Source: Psychrobacter sp. PL19 (lineage in GTDB: Bacteria; Pseudomonadota; Gammaproteobacteria; Pseudomonadales; Moraxellaceae). From it: a stretch of DNA of 64,000 bases. Position 1 is the stretch's first letter, and each line of letters begins with the position of its first letter. The stretch is taken from assembly GCF_017875835.1 (NCBI RefSeq), contig NZ_JAGING010000001.1, positions 3,055,998 to 3,119,997 of the forward strand, in the 5' to 3' direction. The notes under the pieces are model-generated. The model ran no database searches and was not told the DNA's origin. It saw only the letters and a program-made list of their open reading frames with translations. The position numbers and the translations under genes are program-made. This document shows positions 19,093 to 29,872 of this stretch, piece by piece.

Positions 19093-19761
19093 TTAAAGGT
19101 CGCTTAGCGTGTTATTTTGCCATCGGTCACGCTTAACCGCTTTCATAAAGGCGCGCATCTTAGCATTGTCTTTTTTGCCCTTGTCGTGTTCAATCCCGCC
19201 ACTGACATCGACCCCATAAAGGGGTAGATCACGTGTCGCGGCGACATTCTGGGCGTTAAGACCACCAGCGAGAATAATCGGTAGCGCACTGTTGTGTGGT
19301 ATCAAATCCCAATCAAAGCGCGCACCTGTACCGCCATATTTATGTTGATGATAGGCATCAAGTAAAATACTGCTAGCGCCTGCTTCAGCAAAGCGCTCTA
19401 TTTGCGTATTTACGCTGTTAGAGGTATCTTGTTCAGTATTAATGCGTAACGCTTTTATCCAGCGTTTATTCACTGCCCCAGCAAGCTGTTGGCATTGCTC
19501 AGGGCTTTCGTCACCGTGGAATTGAATGATGTCAAATGCCACGTTGTCAGCCAGATCAGACAGTTGCTCAGGCAGCATGTTAACCACTAAGGCCACCACA
19601 CTAACAAAAGCCGGTACAGCAGCACTGAGTACTTGCGCTTGCGCATGAGTCACGGCACGTGGGCTTGGCGGATATAGCACTAGGCCTACCGCATCAACAC
19701 CTGATTGGGTGGCGGCATGAATATCAGCAAGCTGAGTAAAACCACAAAACTTCACGTGCAT
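19093..19761 (-). CDS. trpF: Phosphoribosylanthranilate isomerase
   Basis: 222 aa TIM-barrel enzyme of tryptophan synthesis (PRA to CdRP). Family signatures: VKFCGFT with the catalytic Cys, VDAVGLVLYPPSPR, IIQFHGDE, LLDAYHQHKYGGTGARFDW and LAGGLNAQNV, then GVDVSGGIE. First gene of the minus-strand trpF-trpB-trpA group. Confidence 0.95.
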   Translation of the reverse strand: MHVKFCGFTQLADIHAATQSGVDAVGLVLYPPSPRAVTHAQAQVLSAAVPAFVSVVALVVNMLPEQLSDLADNVAFDIIQFHGDESPEQCQQLAGAVNKRWIKALRINTEQDTSNSVNTQIERFAEAGASSILLDAYHQHKYGGTGARFDWDLIPHNSALPIILAGGLNAQNVAATRDLPLYGVDVSGGIEHDKGKKDNAKMRAFMKAVKRDRWQNNTLSDL

Positions 19762-19979
19762 TTTATGACCTTAAAAATTTATAATCCTAACGAAAAAAGC
19801 CGTAGCAAAGCGCTTTATTACGATTAGTACAGTAGATCAATATGGCGACAATAGCGCTAAACACCAGTCATCATAATAATTATGATTTGTTAATCAAATG
19901 CTAAATAAATTGCATCTGAAAACTTATCCTAGCACACTTTTATTCATAGTTTCGTTTATGAAAATAAAAAGGATCACTT

Positions 19980-21665
19980 ATGCCCATTACCACGTCACCT
20001 AATAAAAGCTCAGCCCTTGAGACTACTGCTATCCAACCACATTATTTGATGTGGTTTCGACGTGACTTGCGAGTACGTGATAATACCGCATTAACCGCTC
20101 TTTGCGAACGTGCCCATTTAAACGAGGGTCAGGTCACTGCGGTATTTTTTTTTACGCCTGAACAATGGCAATCGCACGATAATTCGTTATCACAACTAGA
20201 CCTTATCGCTCGCACCTTACCCAAGCTGGCCCAAGATTTGAGTCAACAGTTGAATATCACGTTAACCGTCTATGTCTGCCCACAATTTTCTGACTGTGTA
20301 GGTGCTATTAGCGAGCTTTGTGACAGCCAAAATATCAGCGGCGTGATGGCCAATCGTGAATACGAAGGTAATGAAATTGCGCGTGATGAACAATTAGCTA
20401 AGCGGCTGGCCAAAAAGGATATTGAATTTATTCGTTGGCATGATCAATGTGTTTTGCCACCGAAAAGCATCACTACTAATGACGACAGCATGTATCAGGT
20501 ATTTACACCGTTTTATAAAAAATGGCAGCATACCTTAGATACCAGCCCCATTCAAATACATGAAGCGCAGGCGATCAATACTGATAACAGTGCTAATAGC
20601 AGTACTAATAACAGTGCTACATGCAAAGATAAACTGCTTGCCTTAACTCAAACAACGGCTAGTGCAAACACCGTTGAAACGATAACAATATTGGGTGAAA
20701 ATGTTGTTAAAGACTATCTAGGTTCATTAAAAGACGCCCACACCAATCAGGCCATGCAGCCAGTTGACCGTGAGGCGCAGCTTGACCAGGCGCGTGATGC
20801 CTACCCTGCTGGTGAGGTTGCTGCGTGCCATCGTTTAGATCAATTTATTGCTGATGATATTGATAACTACAATGTGAGCCGTGACGTTCCTAGCTTACAG
20901 GCTACTAGCCAGATGTCGGCCTATCTTACTATTGGGTCAATCAGTGCTAGATATTGCTACTTACAAGCGACCAGAGCGCTGAATAGCAACAGCGAAAGTG
21001 AGGCGTATGTAGACAGCGATGCAGGCGATGTAGGCAACAGCAACGATATTAATCGCTGGATTAGCGAGCTTGCATGGCGAGATTTTTATCGTCATGTCCT
21101 AGCTGACAAGCCAGCCCTTATCCGTCATCACGCTTATAAAGACGAGCTAGATATCGGTATTAACTGGTCCTATGATCATGATGACTTTGACGCATGGTGT
21201 GCCGGCAAGACTGGGGTTCCCTTGGTCGATGCAGCGATGCGTTGCCTCAGTGCCACAGGCTTTATGCACAATCGTTTGCGTATGGTCACGGCGATGTTTT
21301 TGACTAAAGACTTATTGATTGATTGGCGCTGGGGCGAACGTTATTTTATGCAGCAGCTAATAGATGGCGATTTTGCATCTAATAATGGTGGCTGGCAATG
21401 GAGCGCTTCGACCGGTACCGATGCGGCGCCCTACTTTCGTATTATGAATCCTTTCAGCCAAGCCAAAAGCCATGACCCTGATGGGATATTTATCAAGACC
21501 TGGCTACCTGAGCTAAAAGAGGTTCCTGCCAGCATCTTGCATAGCGAAGATAAATTGCGCAAGATGCTCATCAATAATGGTCAACTGGTCAAAATCGACT
21601 ATCCAGTGCCGATGGTAGAGCATAAAGTGGCACGACAACTGGCCATTGCTGAATTTAAGAAATAG
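19980..21665 (+). CDS. phrB: Deoxyribodipyrimidine photolyase
   Basis: 561 aa, longer than E. coli PhrB (472 aa) because of low-complexity insertions rich in N, S and T (about residues 200-220 and 335-355). It repairs UV pyrimidine dimers using light. The N-terminal antenna domain starts at MWFRRDLRVRDNTAL. The FAD domain contains INRWISELAWRDFYRH, TGVPLVDAAMRCL, FMHNRLRMVTAMFL and NGGWQWSASTGTDAAPYFR. AAGGATCACTTATG gives a good ribosome binding site. Divergent from trpF. Confidence 0.95.
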   Translation: MPITTSPNKSSALETTAIQPHYLMWFRRDLRVRDNTALTALCERAHLNEGQVTAVFFFTPEQWQSHDNSLSQLDLIARTLPKLAQDLSQQLNITLTVYVCPQFSDCVGAISELCDSQNISGVMANREYEGNEIARDEQLAKRLAKKDIEFIRWHDQCVLPPKSITTNDDSMYQVFTPFYKKWQHTLDTSPIQIHEAQAINTDNSANSSTNNSATCKDKLLALTQTTASANTVETITILGENVVKDYLGSLKDAHTNQAMQPVDREAQLDQARDAYPAGEVAACHRLDQFIADDIDNYNVSRDVPSLQATSQMSAYLTIGSISARYCYLQATRALNSNSESEAYVDSDAGDVGNSNDINRWISELAWRDFYRHVLADKPALIRHHAYKDELDIGINWSYDHDDFDAWCAGKTGVPLVDAAMRCLSATGFMHNRLRMVTAMFLTKDLLIDWRWGERYFMQQLIDGDFASNNGGWQWSASTGTDAAPYFRIMNPFSQAKSHDPDGIFIKTWLPELKEVPASILHSEDKLRKMLINNGQLVKIDYPVPMVEHKVARQLAIAEFKK

Positions 21666-21960
21666 TAAAGTATCAGTTGTTTGATCAGTTATTAAGACCA
21701 CTGCAAATATTGATTGGCTGCAACCCGATTTTCCATACTGCAGCTAAGCAAACACTACCAATTGAATAACCATTGTAATATTTTTGGAAAATAACACTGA
21801 CTTTAAAACCGATGATTAGGGTCAGTGCTATCTCTCGTCAATAACGCCGGTCTCACGTACAAAATTATACAGAATATTTTTTGCGACTCATCGCTAGTAC
21901 GCTACAAGTAGTTTGAGTCAATTTAAGACAGATCTGATCAGTTATTCTGTTATCGAAACG

Positions 21961-22782
21961 CTATGACGTTTTTAAGGGCATTTGACACGCGCCTGTACCT
22001 TGGGTCGTCACAGTCACCACCGCACCTGTGAGAGAGAATAACTGCTGCAATTGAGTTTGGGCATTTTTTAGGGCCATAGTCATAATATCACCGCGACATG
22101 CTCGCTCTAATACTTCTTTTTTGGCCATACTTTGTGCTTGCGCTAAAATTTTAGGATCGACCTGCGTCATACCAAAAACACCCGTTTGCCAATCGTAAAT
22201 CTCAATATCATCTAGATACACTGAAAATATTTCTGACGGCGGCAAGGTGATATTAATCTGCGGCATGATAGAAGTCGGCACATTAGTATCAGCAGCCGAC
22301 GCGTTATCGTTAGCATCGTTCGTATTACTGACGTTAACTTGATCCATAGGTTGCACTACTTGTACCATCTCTGGTGTTAACGCACTCAAATCAATACCGG
22401 CTTCCACGCGCCCGCGAGCGATAAACAAGCCTTTTTGTTGATCTTGCCATAGCTTCATCCAGCTGCCTTGACGTTGGCTAGTAATAACGGTATCCACACT
22501 AAAAGCCACCGTTTGTAAGCGGTTCAGCTGCTGTATCTGTGTTACCACACCCTCACGAGTAACGGTCTCAATGGGTTGTTCTGCTTCGGCCTGCTGTGCG
22601 ATATAAATAGCAAAAGCTACTGCAGCCAAACCGACAAGCAATAACAACCATGACATCGTCGCAATAGGTGGTTTTTTAGCATGCTTGCTAATAGCGCCAT
22701 TATTACTTATTGAGGGGCTATCAATTGAAGAGTGGTCAATTGACCGATCATCATCTGAAGAGTGGTTATCAGGACCTGTCAT
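21961..22782 (-). CDS. DUF4230 domain membrane protein
   Basis: 273 aa from the ATG at 22782, which has GAGG seven bases upstream; a TTG nine codons earlier is less likely. After a hydrophilic, Ser/Asp-rich cytoplasmic stretch there is one membrane segment (SWLLLLVGLAAVAFAIYIA, about residues 42-60). The periplasmic part has the DUF4230 pattern: VVTQIQQLNRLQTVAFSVDT, FIARGRVEAGIDLSAL, LPPSEIFSVYLDDIEIYD and a helical C-terminal region. Function unknown. Confidence 0.75.
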   Translation of the reverse strand: MTGPDNHSSDDDRSIDHSSIDSPSISNNGAISKHAKKPPIATMSWLLLLVGLAAVAFAIYIAQQAEAEQPIETVTREGVVTQIQQLNRLQTVAFSVDTVITSQRQGSWMKLWQDQQKGLFIARGRVEAGIDLSALTPEMVQVVQPMDQVNVSNTNDANDNASAADTNVPTSIMPQINITLPPSEIFSVYLDDIEIYDWQTGVFGMTQVDPKILAQAQSMAKKEVLERACRGDIMTMALKNAQTQLQQLFSLTGAVVTVTTQGTGACQMPLKTS

Positions 22783-23293
22783 ATAAGTTGCCTCAGAATT
22801 TATAATCAATATTTATGAATATACGACATATCATGAATAGATCCTACGGTATAAATGCTACTTTTCTAAGATAACTGCAGGTAATGACTACTAATTTTCC
22901 AGACAACTTCCTATAAGCGTACTGATAAAAACTGGTGGGTTATCCATCGTGAACTGCCATAAAAACGATTCAATAACTGCTTTATTTTTAGCACTATTTA
23001 CCTGTTTTTGCGCTGTTAAAGCTGAAAAAGAAAAAAGTCATTGCGTCTTAGACAAAGTTTACCTAACATAGTCCGATTGTATCGAGAAAATGTCGACAAA
23101 AATTTATTTATCAGGTTTGAAATCGTCGTATAGGTTAATTATTAATACCTTCACTACGGTCCATTCCTTTGTTGTTGTGGCTATAAACAGTCGCTATAAA
23201 GATGAGCTTGCGGTGGTCATCAAACCATTCGCAAATGCTTGGCCTTCTACTGTTTATTTTTTATTTTATCGTTGATAAGGTTATGCTTTATTT
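22783..23293. other. Intergenic region before proS
   Basis: About 510 bp, AT-rich. It must hold promoters for the DUF4230 gene and proS. A 61-codon frame at 23090-23275 has no ribosome binding site and no family features and was not accepted. Confidence 0.4.
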
Positions 23294-25012
23294 ATGAAAG
23301 CCAGTCAGTTTTTGTTTGCTACGCTAAAAGAGACCCCAAGTGATGCCGATATCGCTTCAAGCCAATTGATGGTGCGTGCCGGTCTTATTCGTAAAATCGC
23401 TTCTGGATTGTATATTTGGTTGCCCATGGGGCTGCGCGTATTGCAGAAAGTCGAGCGTATCGTTCGCGAAGAGATGCAAAATATCGGTGCGCAAGAAGTG
23501 TTAATGCCGATGACCCAGCCCGCTGAACTTTGGCAGACTACGGGACGTTTTAATGATTATGGTCCTGAGCTATTACGTTTTAAAGACCGTCATGATCGTG
23601 ATTTTGTACTAGGTCCGACCCATGAAGAGGTGATTACCAACTTAGCGCAAGGGGAGCTGCGCAGTTATAAGCAGCTACCCATTACCTTCTTTCAGATTCA
23701 AGGTAAATTTCGTGATGAGATTCGTCCGCGATTTGGGGTAATGCGTGCGCGTGAATTTACCATGAAAGACGCCTATTCATTTCATGTTGACCAAGCGTCA
23801 TTGGCCAAAACTTATTATGATATGTTTGAGGCTTATACCCGTATATTTACCCGCTTAGGCCTCGACTTCCGCGCCGTACAAGCCGATACTGGCTCAATTG
23901 GCGGTTTTGCCTCACATGAGTTTCATGTGCTTGCCGATAGTGGTGAGGACGATATTGCCTTTTCAGATTCTTCTGATTATGCGGCGAACGTTGAGCTTGC
24001 CGAGTCGGTCAGTACCGCTGAACGTCAACCGCCAACGATGCCACGTGAAGATGTCTTAACGGAAAATATGACGAGCTGTAAAATAGTCGCTGAGCACTTA
24101 GGTGTTGCGCTCTCAACCACCGTAAAAACCCTTATCGTACATGGTCATACAGTGACTAACGAGCCGCAGCTGATCGCGATTGTCCTACGCGGTGATCACC
24201 AACTAAATACTGTTAAAGCTGAAAAAATAGAAGAAGCCAACGTTCCGCTTACCCTGGCCTCCGATGAAGAGTTAAAAACGGCGGGTCTGCATAAAGGTTA
24301 TATCGGTGTTGATCTCGATATGCCAGTGTTTGTTGATCGCGCGGCAGCGACCTTATCTGACTTTGTTTCTGGCGCCAATGAAATGAATAAGCACACCACA
24401 GGCATGAATTGGACACGTGATACACGTATCACGCGCATCGTCGACGTCCGTAATGTTCAAGAGGGCGATCCGTCCCCAGATGGTAAAGGCTCGCTACAAA
24501 TCAAACGCGGTATTGAAGTCGGTCATATCTTCCAGTTGGGAGATAAATACTCGCAAGCGATGAACTGTAGAGTTTCAGGCGAAGATGGTAAGCCAGTAAC
24601 CTTATTGATGGGCTGTTACGGTATTGGTGTTAGTCGTATTATTGCCGCTGCTATCGAACAAAATTATGATGAAGCTGGCATTATGTGGCCGTCAACGCCA
24701 GACGTTACCGATTCTCTCGCGCCGTTTGAAGTGGCTATTGTACCGATGAAGTCCAAAGAAGATCTAGTCATGCAGACGGCCACTGCTTTATATGAACAGC
24801 TTAAATCTCTTGGTATCAACGTGTTACTTGATGATCGTAACGAACGCCCTGGGGTTAAATTTGCTGATCTTGAGTTGATTGGTATTCCGCACCGTATCGT
24901 CGTGTCTGATCGCAACCTTGCCGAAGACAAATACGAGTACGTCAATCGCCGTAATAATGAAAAGCTAATGTTAAATCGCGAGGAAGTTCTAGCAAAAGTG
25001 AGTAGTAAATAG
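23294..25012 (+). CDS. proS: Prolyl-tRNA synthetase
   Basis: 572 aa, the bacterial type with an editing domain. Class II motifs are seen: motif 1 region [20 protein letters not shown], motif 2 [20 protein letters not shown], motif 3 [13 protein letters not shown]. The INS editing domain occupies about residues 225-400, and the anticodon-binding domain the last 110 residues ([18 protein letters not shown]). A strong terminator follows at 25038. Confidence 0.97.
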   Translation: MKASQFLFATLKETPSDADIASSQLMVRAGLIRKIASGLYIWLPMGLRVLQKVERIVREEMQNIGAQEVLMPMTQPAELWQTTGRFNDYGPELLRFKDRHDRDFVLGPTHEEVITNLAQGELRSYKQLPITFFQIQGKFRDEIRPRFGVMRAREFTMKDAYSFHVDQASLAKTYYDMFEAYTRIFTRLGLDFRAVQADTGSIGGFASHEFHVLADSGEDDIAFSDSSDYAANVELAESVSTAERQPPTMPREDVLTENMTSCKIVAEHLGVALSTTVKTLIVHGHTVTNEPQLIAIVLRGDHQLNTVKAEKIEEANVPLTLASDEELKTAGLHKGYIGVDLDMPVFVDRAAATLSDFVSGANEMNKHTTGMNWTRDTRITRIVDVRNVQEGDPSPDGKGSLQIKRGIEVGHIFQLGDKYSQAMNCRVSGEDGKPVTLLMGCYGIGVSRIIAAAIEQNYDEAGIMWPSTPDVTDSLAPFEVAIVPMKSKEDLVMQTATALYEQLKSLGINVLLDDRNERPGVKFADLELIGIPHRIVVSDRNLAEDKYEYVNRRNNEKLMLNREEVLAKVSSK

Positions 25013-25037
25013 CTTAGCAAGACAATCTTAGCTAACG

Positions 25038-25077
25038 AAAAAGCGCCTATCTCATTAACTGGGATAGGCGCTTTTTT
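25038..25077 (+). terminator. Terminator of proS
   Basis: AAAAAGCGCCTATC pairs with GATAGGCGCTTTTTT. The stem is nearly the same as the one at 28230-28269, 3.2 kb away. Confidence 0.85.
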
Positions 25078-25159
25078 ATGCTTAATAACTCAGCTAAAAA
25101 TTACTGAAATCATATAGATACTGTTATTGTCTTACAAATCAAATTTCTGACCCATCAAA

Positions 25160-26038
25160 TCACTGGCGAATCAAACGGCTTGGCGCTGGTAGTAATGACA
25201 ACTCACTGACGCGGCAAGGATTAATATCTATACCACCGCGGCGTGTATACCACGCACGTACCATCAATGAACTGGGCTGATAGTAGCGGCTCAAATCGGC
25301 AAATATTTGCTCCACACACTGCTCATGAAAGCCATTATGCTGACGAAAGCTTAAAATGTAACGTAGCATAGCGGCATCATCAACTGCACACGTACTGGTC
25401 ATCGACACCGCCAGAGTGCCCCAATCCGGCTGATTGGTTACCGGACAATTACTGCGTAGTAAATTAGAATAAAAAGTATGGGACTGACCACTTTTTTTGT
25501 CTATTTCAGTAATGTTCGATTGTTCCGTTACAGCCATATTACCAAGCAATGAGGCATCAGGATGGAGAGTGAGCGCGACTTTGCCTATGCTATCTGCCAA
25601 GGCCTCATCAATACAAATGCCCTCAGGTTGGCTAATCAGCAGTCCTGACTCAGTATTACTTAAACCGATTAACTCAAATTTTACCTCGGCTTGCACGCAA
25701 GCTGATAAGTCTTTAGCAATCAGGGTTTGTACTTCTTCCCAGCTGCTAAATTCAGTGAAGTTAATGCTGTTAAGATATAACTTTAATGATTTAGACTCGA
25801 CAATATATGACGAGCTGGCGGGAATGCTAAAACGCGCCATTGCCACTTGCGAGATACCCTGCAGATTAAGCCACGACATCTCAAACGCATGCCACCAATC
25901 TACGCCAACTTTCAACTTAGCATCCTGCCAGCCAATAGCATCACGCCCAATACTTCGGGCAATAGGATATAGGGTCTCAGGACTATACTGGGTTGGATAA
26001 TCAGTGGTTTGCTCGCCCAAAATACCATGGATGCTCAT
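25160..26038 (-). CDS. queF: NADPH-dependent 7-cyano-7-deazaguanine reductase
   Basis: 292 aa, the long (two-domain, YqcD-type) form. It reduces preQ0 to preQ1 in queuosine synthesis. Signature ESKSLKLYLNS (NADPH and substrate site) and the catalytic Cys in RSNCPVTNQPDWG are present, as is FHEQCVEQIF. Monocistronic, convergent with proS. Confidence 0.95.
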   Translation of the reverse strand: MSIHGILGEQTTDYPTQYSPETLYPIARSIGRDAIGWQDAKLKVGVDWWHAFEMSWLNLQGISQVAMARFSIPASSSYIVESKSLKLYLNSINFTEFSSWEEVQTLIAKDLSACVQAEVKFELIGLSNTESGLLISQPEGICIDEALADSIGKVALTLHPDASLLGNMAVTEQSNITEIDKKSGQSHTFYSNLLRSNCPVTNQPDWGTLAVSMTSTCAVDDAAMLRYILSFRQHNGFHEQCVEQIFADLSRYYQPSSLMVRAWYTRRGGIDINPCRVSELSLLPAPSRLIRQ

Positions 26039-26300
26039 TTATACTTCCTCATTATATAACTGGTCTACTCTAAAACAGATACTGTCAGTATGACTGTTGG
26101 AAATTGCCAAGGCCTCTGAAATAACGCAGCCACACAGTAAGCAAGAAAATTGTCAGTCTTGTCAATGTATGACCCATATCTATTTTAGTTAGTATTCGCC
26201 ATACCTAGTTTGTATTACTATTATTCGTAACTGTTATTTATTACTGGTTGTTTATTATCAAGGTTCATACTGATAACTTTTGATTAAGCTCAGTATTTAT

Positions 26301-27110
26301 CTACAAGCGAATACGCGAGCCATTACTCAATAGACGGTAAGAGATGATATAGAACACCACACAAAATACAAAAATGGCCATCATCGAATACCAAACATTG
26401 ACATCAGAGTGACCGAGAATACCGTAACGGAAAGCGTTAACCATATAAACGATAGGATTCAATAGTGAGACGTTGTACCAGAATGTAGATAAATTTTCCA
26501 TTGAATAAAATACCCCGCCCAGAAAGGTTAGCGGTGTCAATACAAAGCTTGGAATAATAGTAATGTCATCAAATGAACGTGCATATGCCGCGTTAATAAA
26601 GCCGCCGAGCGAGAACAGGATAGACGTTCCTAGCACCGTAAAGATAGTGACAAATAGATGGTCGATACCTAACTTGGTAAAAAATAGCGCGACGATAGAA
26701 ACAACAATAGCAATAATCAGACCGCGAAAAATACCACCACCGATATAACCCAATAATATGGCATGTTTAGAAACTGGAGATACTAACAGCTCTTCAATAC
26801 TGGCGGTAAATTTGGCACTAAAAAAGCTCGATACCACGTTAGAATAACTGTTGGTAATAACCGCCATCATGATGAGACCAGGCACAATGAATTGCATATA
26901 GGGTACACCGCCCATGTCTCCTACTCTTGAGCCGATCATCTTACCAAAGATGACAAAATATAAAGCCATGGTAATGACTGGTGGTAACAAAGTTTGTGGC
27001 CAGATGCGCATGATGCGACGAATTTCTTTTACTAATATAGTGCGAAAAGCAATCCACTTTTTGGCCCAAGACATGGTCTCATTAGGGTCTATAACTACTG
27101 GCTGTTTCAT
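26301..27110 (-). CDS. ABC-2 type transporter permease (YadH-like)
   Basis: 269 aa with six membrane segments and the ABC-2 core (GGVPYMQFIVPGLIMMAVI, FLGGVFYSMENLS, LNPIVYMVNAFRYG), as in YadH. Its ATG overlaps the stop of the upstream ATPase gene by four bases. Together they form an exporter of unknown substrate. Confidence 0.9.
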   Translation of the reverse strand: MKQPVVIDPNETMSWAKKWIAFRTILVKEIRRIMRIWPQTLLPPVITMALYFVIFGKMIGSRVGDMGGVPYMQFIVPGLIMMAVITNSYSNVVSSFFSAKFTASIEELLVSPVSKHAILLGYIGGGIFRGLIIAIVVSIVALFFTKLGIDHLFVTIFTVLGTSILFSLGGFINAAYARSFDDITIIPSFVLTPLTFLGGVFYSMENLSTFWYNVSLLNPIVYMVNAFRYGILGHSDVNVWYSMMAIFVFCVVFYIISYRLLSNGSRIRL

Positions 27111-28069
27111 AACCCTGCCTCCTTCATACTGTCCTCATTCTGAACATTTTTGTCTACTAACCGCATAAACAGTTCCTCTAGACGGTTAGACTTGTTGCGC
27201 ATACTAGCCACCTTGACATCACGCTTGGTGAGCTGGTCAAAAACACAGTTGAGAGTCTCGCCCTTACTCAAGGTCACTTCTACAGTCATCTCATCGGGCT
27301 GGGCAATTGCAGTTACCTTATCTATCTTTAAAGGCTGAGTGAGCGGTTTAGTCAAATCTAGCACAAAAGTCTCGACCGACAACTGCGCCAGCAAATCTTT
27401 CATTTCAGTATTAATACGTATCTCGCCATGATCTAAGATTGCAATGCGCTTACACAGCTGCTCGGCTTCTTCTAGATAGTGAGTCGTGAGAATGATAGTG
27501 GTGTTTTCTTCAATATTAATTTGCTGCATAAACTCCCACATCGAGCGGCGCAACTCAATATCGACCCCGGCAGTGGGCTCGTCAAGAATCAATAGTTTAG
27601 GCTTATGAATCAATGCCCGCGCAATCATCAACCGGCGCTTCATACCACCTGACAGCTCTCGCGACATGCTATCGCGCTTGTCCCACAGACCTAATGCTTT
27701 TAGCAAGCGCTCGGCACGCGGCTTTGACTCTTTAGCGGATATGCCAAAATAACCCGCTTGAGTAATTAAAATATCTTCTACTTTTTCAAACTGGTTAAAA
27801 TTGAACTCTTGCGGCACCACGCCTAGATACTGCTTGGCTACCGAAGGATTGGCTAGCAAGTCAGCGCCGAAAATCTGCACACTACCATTGGTCGGTTGGA
27901 ACAAAGAGCTGATAATGCCAATCATTGTTGACTTGCCAGCACCGTTTGGCCCAAGCAGCGCAAAAAACCCACCTTGTGGCACCGTTAAGCTGACATTTTT
28001 TAGCGCTGAAAAGCCGTTGCCGTAAGTTTTGGATAAATTCTGGACAGAAAGCGCTGGTACTTCAGACAT
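27107..28069 (-). CDS. ABC transporter ATP-binding protein (YadG-like)
   Basis: 320 aa. Walker A GPNGAGKST, signature LSGGMKRRLM, Walker B LLILDEPTAGVD and the H-loop TTHYLEEAEQ are intact. An additional C-terminal domain of about 90 residues follows, as in YadG/CcmA-type ATPases. Operon with the permease. Confidence 0.92.
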   Translation of the reverse strand: MSEVPALSVQNLSKTYGNGFSALKNVSLTVPQGGFFALLGPNGAGKSTMIGIISSLFQPTNGSVQIFGADLLANPSVAKQYLGVVPQEFNFNQFEKVEDILITQAGYFGISAKESKPRAERLLKALGLWDKRDSMSRELSGGMKRRLMIARALIHKPKLLILDEPTAGVDIELRRSMWEFMQQINIEENTTIILTTHYLEEAEQLCKRIAILDHGEIRINTEMKDLLAQLSVETFVLDLTKPLTQPLKIDKVTAIAQPDEMTVEVTLSKGETLNCVFDQLTKRDVKVASMRNKSNRLEELFMRLVDKNVQNEDSMKEAGL

Positions 28070-28422
28070 GAATACCTCTTTTATAGGTTTATGAAATAAA
28101 TAACATGAATTATAAAATAGATGTTGTAGTGCCTTAATGTGAGGCTGCTACTGATAGATTTCAACTGTATGAAGTCATCAGCATCATATTGATACGCTAT
28201 ATATTGTGAAGAATGCAATGAGTAGCCACAAAAAAGCGCCTATCTCATCACATGAAATAGGCGCTTTTTAAACGTAGGCAGTAGAACAAACTGCAGATTC
28301 GAACATCATAAAAAGCAAACTAAATTATGAGTAAGTAGATGAGTCAATAATTAACTGATCAACTCGATGTTCTTCAATGCTCAATTCTATTGACAGTTGC
28401 TAACCGTGCTAATGGCGACCAA
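28070..28422. other. Spacer with the cytochrome terminator
   Basis: 353 bp. It holds the hairpin at 28230-28269 and the upstream region of the ABC operon. No gene seen. Confidence 0.5.
28230..28269 (-). terminator. Terminator of the c-type cytochrome gene
   Basis: AAAAAAGCGCCTAT pairs with ATAGGCGCTTTTT. Located 150 bp after the minus-strand cytochrome stop; sequence related to the proS terminator. Confidence 0.75.
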
Positions 28423-29076
28423 TTAGCTGGCTTCGCTGATCATGTAATCGACAGCATTTTGTACTTCTTCATCAGGGATATCAGCGCCACCTTTAGCAGG
28501 CATGGCATTGTAGCCATTGATAGCATGAGTATATAAAGTCTCTGCACCTTGCGCTATCCGTGGTCCCCAAGCGCCAACATCACCTAGAATCGGTGAACCG
28601 AGCAAGCCTGCTGCGTGACAGGTTTGACATACAGCATTATAAACAGCCACACCGTCACGAGGTCCGTCACCGGCTGACGGACCAGATGAGCGCGCCGTCA
28701 CATCGCAGATATCACCTTCTTCAAAACACACTTGGCCAACAGGCTGAATACGTGCAATAAGGTTTGGATACAGGGCAATTAGCTTTTGCACTTGTGGCGT
28801 ATCTTGTGGAATAGGCTCTTCGTCAGCGACAGCGACCATCGGTGCAGCAACTGGAGCGGCAGCAGCCATTGTTGTGTCAGCAGCAGCATCGGTTGTTGTA
28901 TCGGCGGCGGCCTGGGTATCGTCACCAAGCACTTCAGGAGCCTCTGCTACAACTTCCTTAGCTTCTGCTACATCAGAAGTGGTTACGGGAGTTTCTGCGA
29001 TATCTTCAGCTTGGCTCACTGCGATACTAGCGATTCCTAGAATGGCAGCTGCCGATAACATAACTACTTTTCTCAT
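28423..29076 (-). CDS. Cytochrome c5-type exported protein
   Basis: 217 aa. It has a signal peptide (VVMLSAAAILGIASIAVSQA), an Ala/Thr/Glu-rich linker (about 25-85), then a class I c-type haem domain with the haem site CQTCH (about residue 151) and methionine ligand in NGYNAMPAKGG. This matches the c5 family of small periplasmic electron carriers. The low-complexity linker may act as a tether. Confidence 0.9.
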   Translation of the reverse strand: MRKVVMLSAAAILGIASIAVSQAEDIAETPVTTSDVAEAKEVVAEAPEVLGDDTQAAADTTTDAAADTTMAAAAPVAAPMVAVADEEPIPQDTPQVQKLIALYPNLIARIQPVGQVCFEEGDICDVTARSSGPSAGDGPRDGVAVYNAVCQTCHAAGLLGSPILGDVGAWGPRIAQGAETLYTHAINGYNAMPAKGGADIPDEEVQNAVDYMISEAS

Positions 29077-29498
29077 TCGTCACGTTCTCTTATTACGTAT
29101 ACAAGTGGCTGGCTCAACAGAGACGCTCTGTTTATCTTCGTTTGATGAAGTCATCATCAATAGCAAACAGGCTTCAGGTTAGCGGGCACAATTGTAATCG
29201 GTGATCATCAATGGGCATTCTCCCCTTCATTATAAGGGAAAAGAGGGTTAGATTGCCATGCTTGTTTACTGACTGTGTTGTTTTTTCTTAAAAAATATTA
29301 ATCATCCGTTTCACCGATTGGCTTTTGAGCTTTTATTTGTTAGACTAGGCGGTCTTTATTTCTCCATGCTCTTTAAAACAGGGTGTTTGTTTAAATAAAA
29401 ACAATTTAAAATAAACCACGATTAATCGTCGATATTTTAAACAATTATACCTTTAGATAATCATACTTTTGAGTGATGATATTTTAAGTAATGACAAT
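29077..29498. other. Spacer between cytochrome gene and tRNA-Arg
   Basis: 422 bp, AT-rich, with the promoters of the cytochrome gene and of the tRNA. No gene or strong structure seen. Confidence 0.4.
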
Positions 29499-29575
29499 GC
29501 GCTCGTAGCTCAGTTGGATAGAGTATCGGTCTCCGAAGCCGAGGGTCGTGGGTTCGATTCCCGCCGAGCGCACCA
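29499..29575 (+). tRNA. tRNA-Arg (anticodon CCG)
   Basis: 77 nt with CCA. The acceptor GCGCTCG/CGAGCGC is perfect, the anticodon loop CTCCGAA gives CCG, and the T arm is GTGGGTTCGATTCCCGC. Its 3' part from CTCCGAAGCCGAG on is repeated at 53746-53783, so it is the insertion target of the 24-kb island to its right. Confidence 0.95.
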
Positions 29576-29775
29576 CTATTTATAGCTTAAGTTTTGTTCA
29601 AATTTCGCCCCAAGCATTAGATTGTTTGAGGTTTTTTTGTGTCTGCTATTTCTCTTCGAACCCTTTATTAATGAGGGTCAGATAATATATCTATACTGAA
29701 TCTTAATAAATAGCCTGCCCTACAATAATGTATTTATTACAAGTTTACGTTCATACATCCTACAATTAAAAATCA

Positions 29776-29820
29776 GTGACCAAGTGCTCGGTGACCAAAC
29801 GGTGACCATTTTGTGACCAA
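29776..29820. repeat. Four GTGACCA repeats near the island's left end
   Basis: GTGACCA(A/T) starts at 29776, 29791, 29802 and 29813, the last three 11 bp apart. A further copy stands at 53600, near the right end. This is the layout of integrase arm-type sites beside an att core. The surrounding 29576-29872 holds no gene. Confidence 0.5.
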
Positions 29821-29872
29821 AGTTGTTAAAAGTCGGTTATGGTTACTTAGTCCATTTTCGAAGTAATAATCG

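Noticed and set aside
23090..23275. 61-codon frame upstream of proS
   Set aside because: No convincing ribosome binding site and no recognisable protein features.
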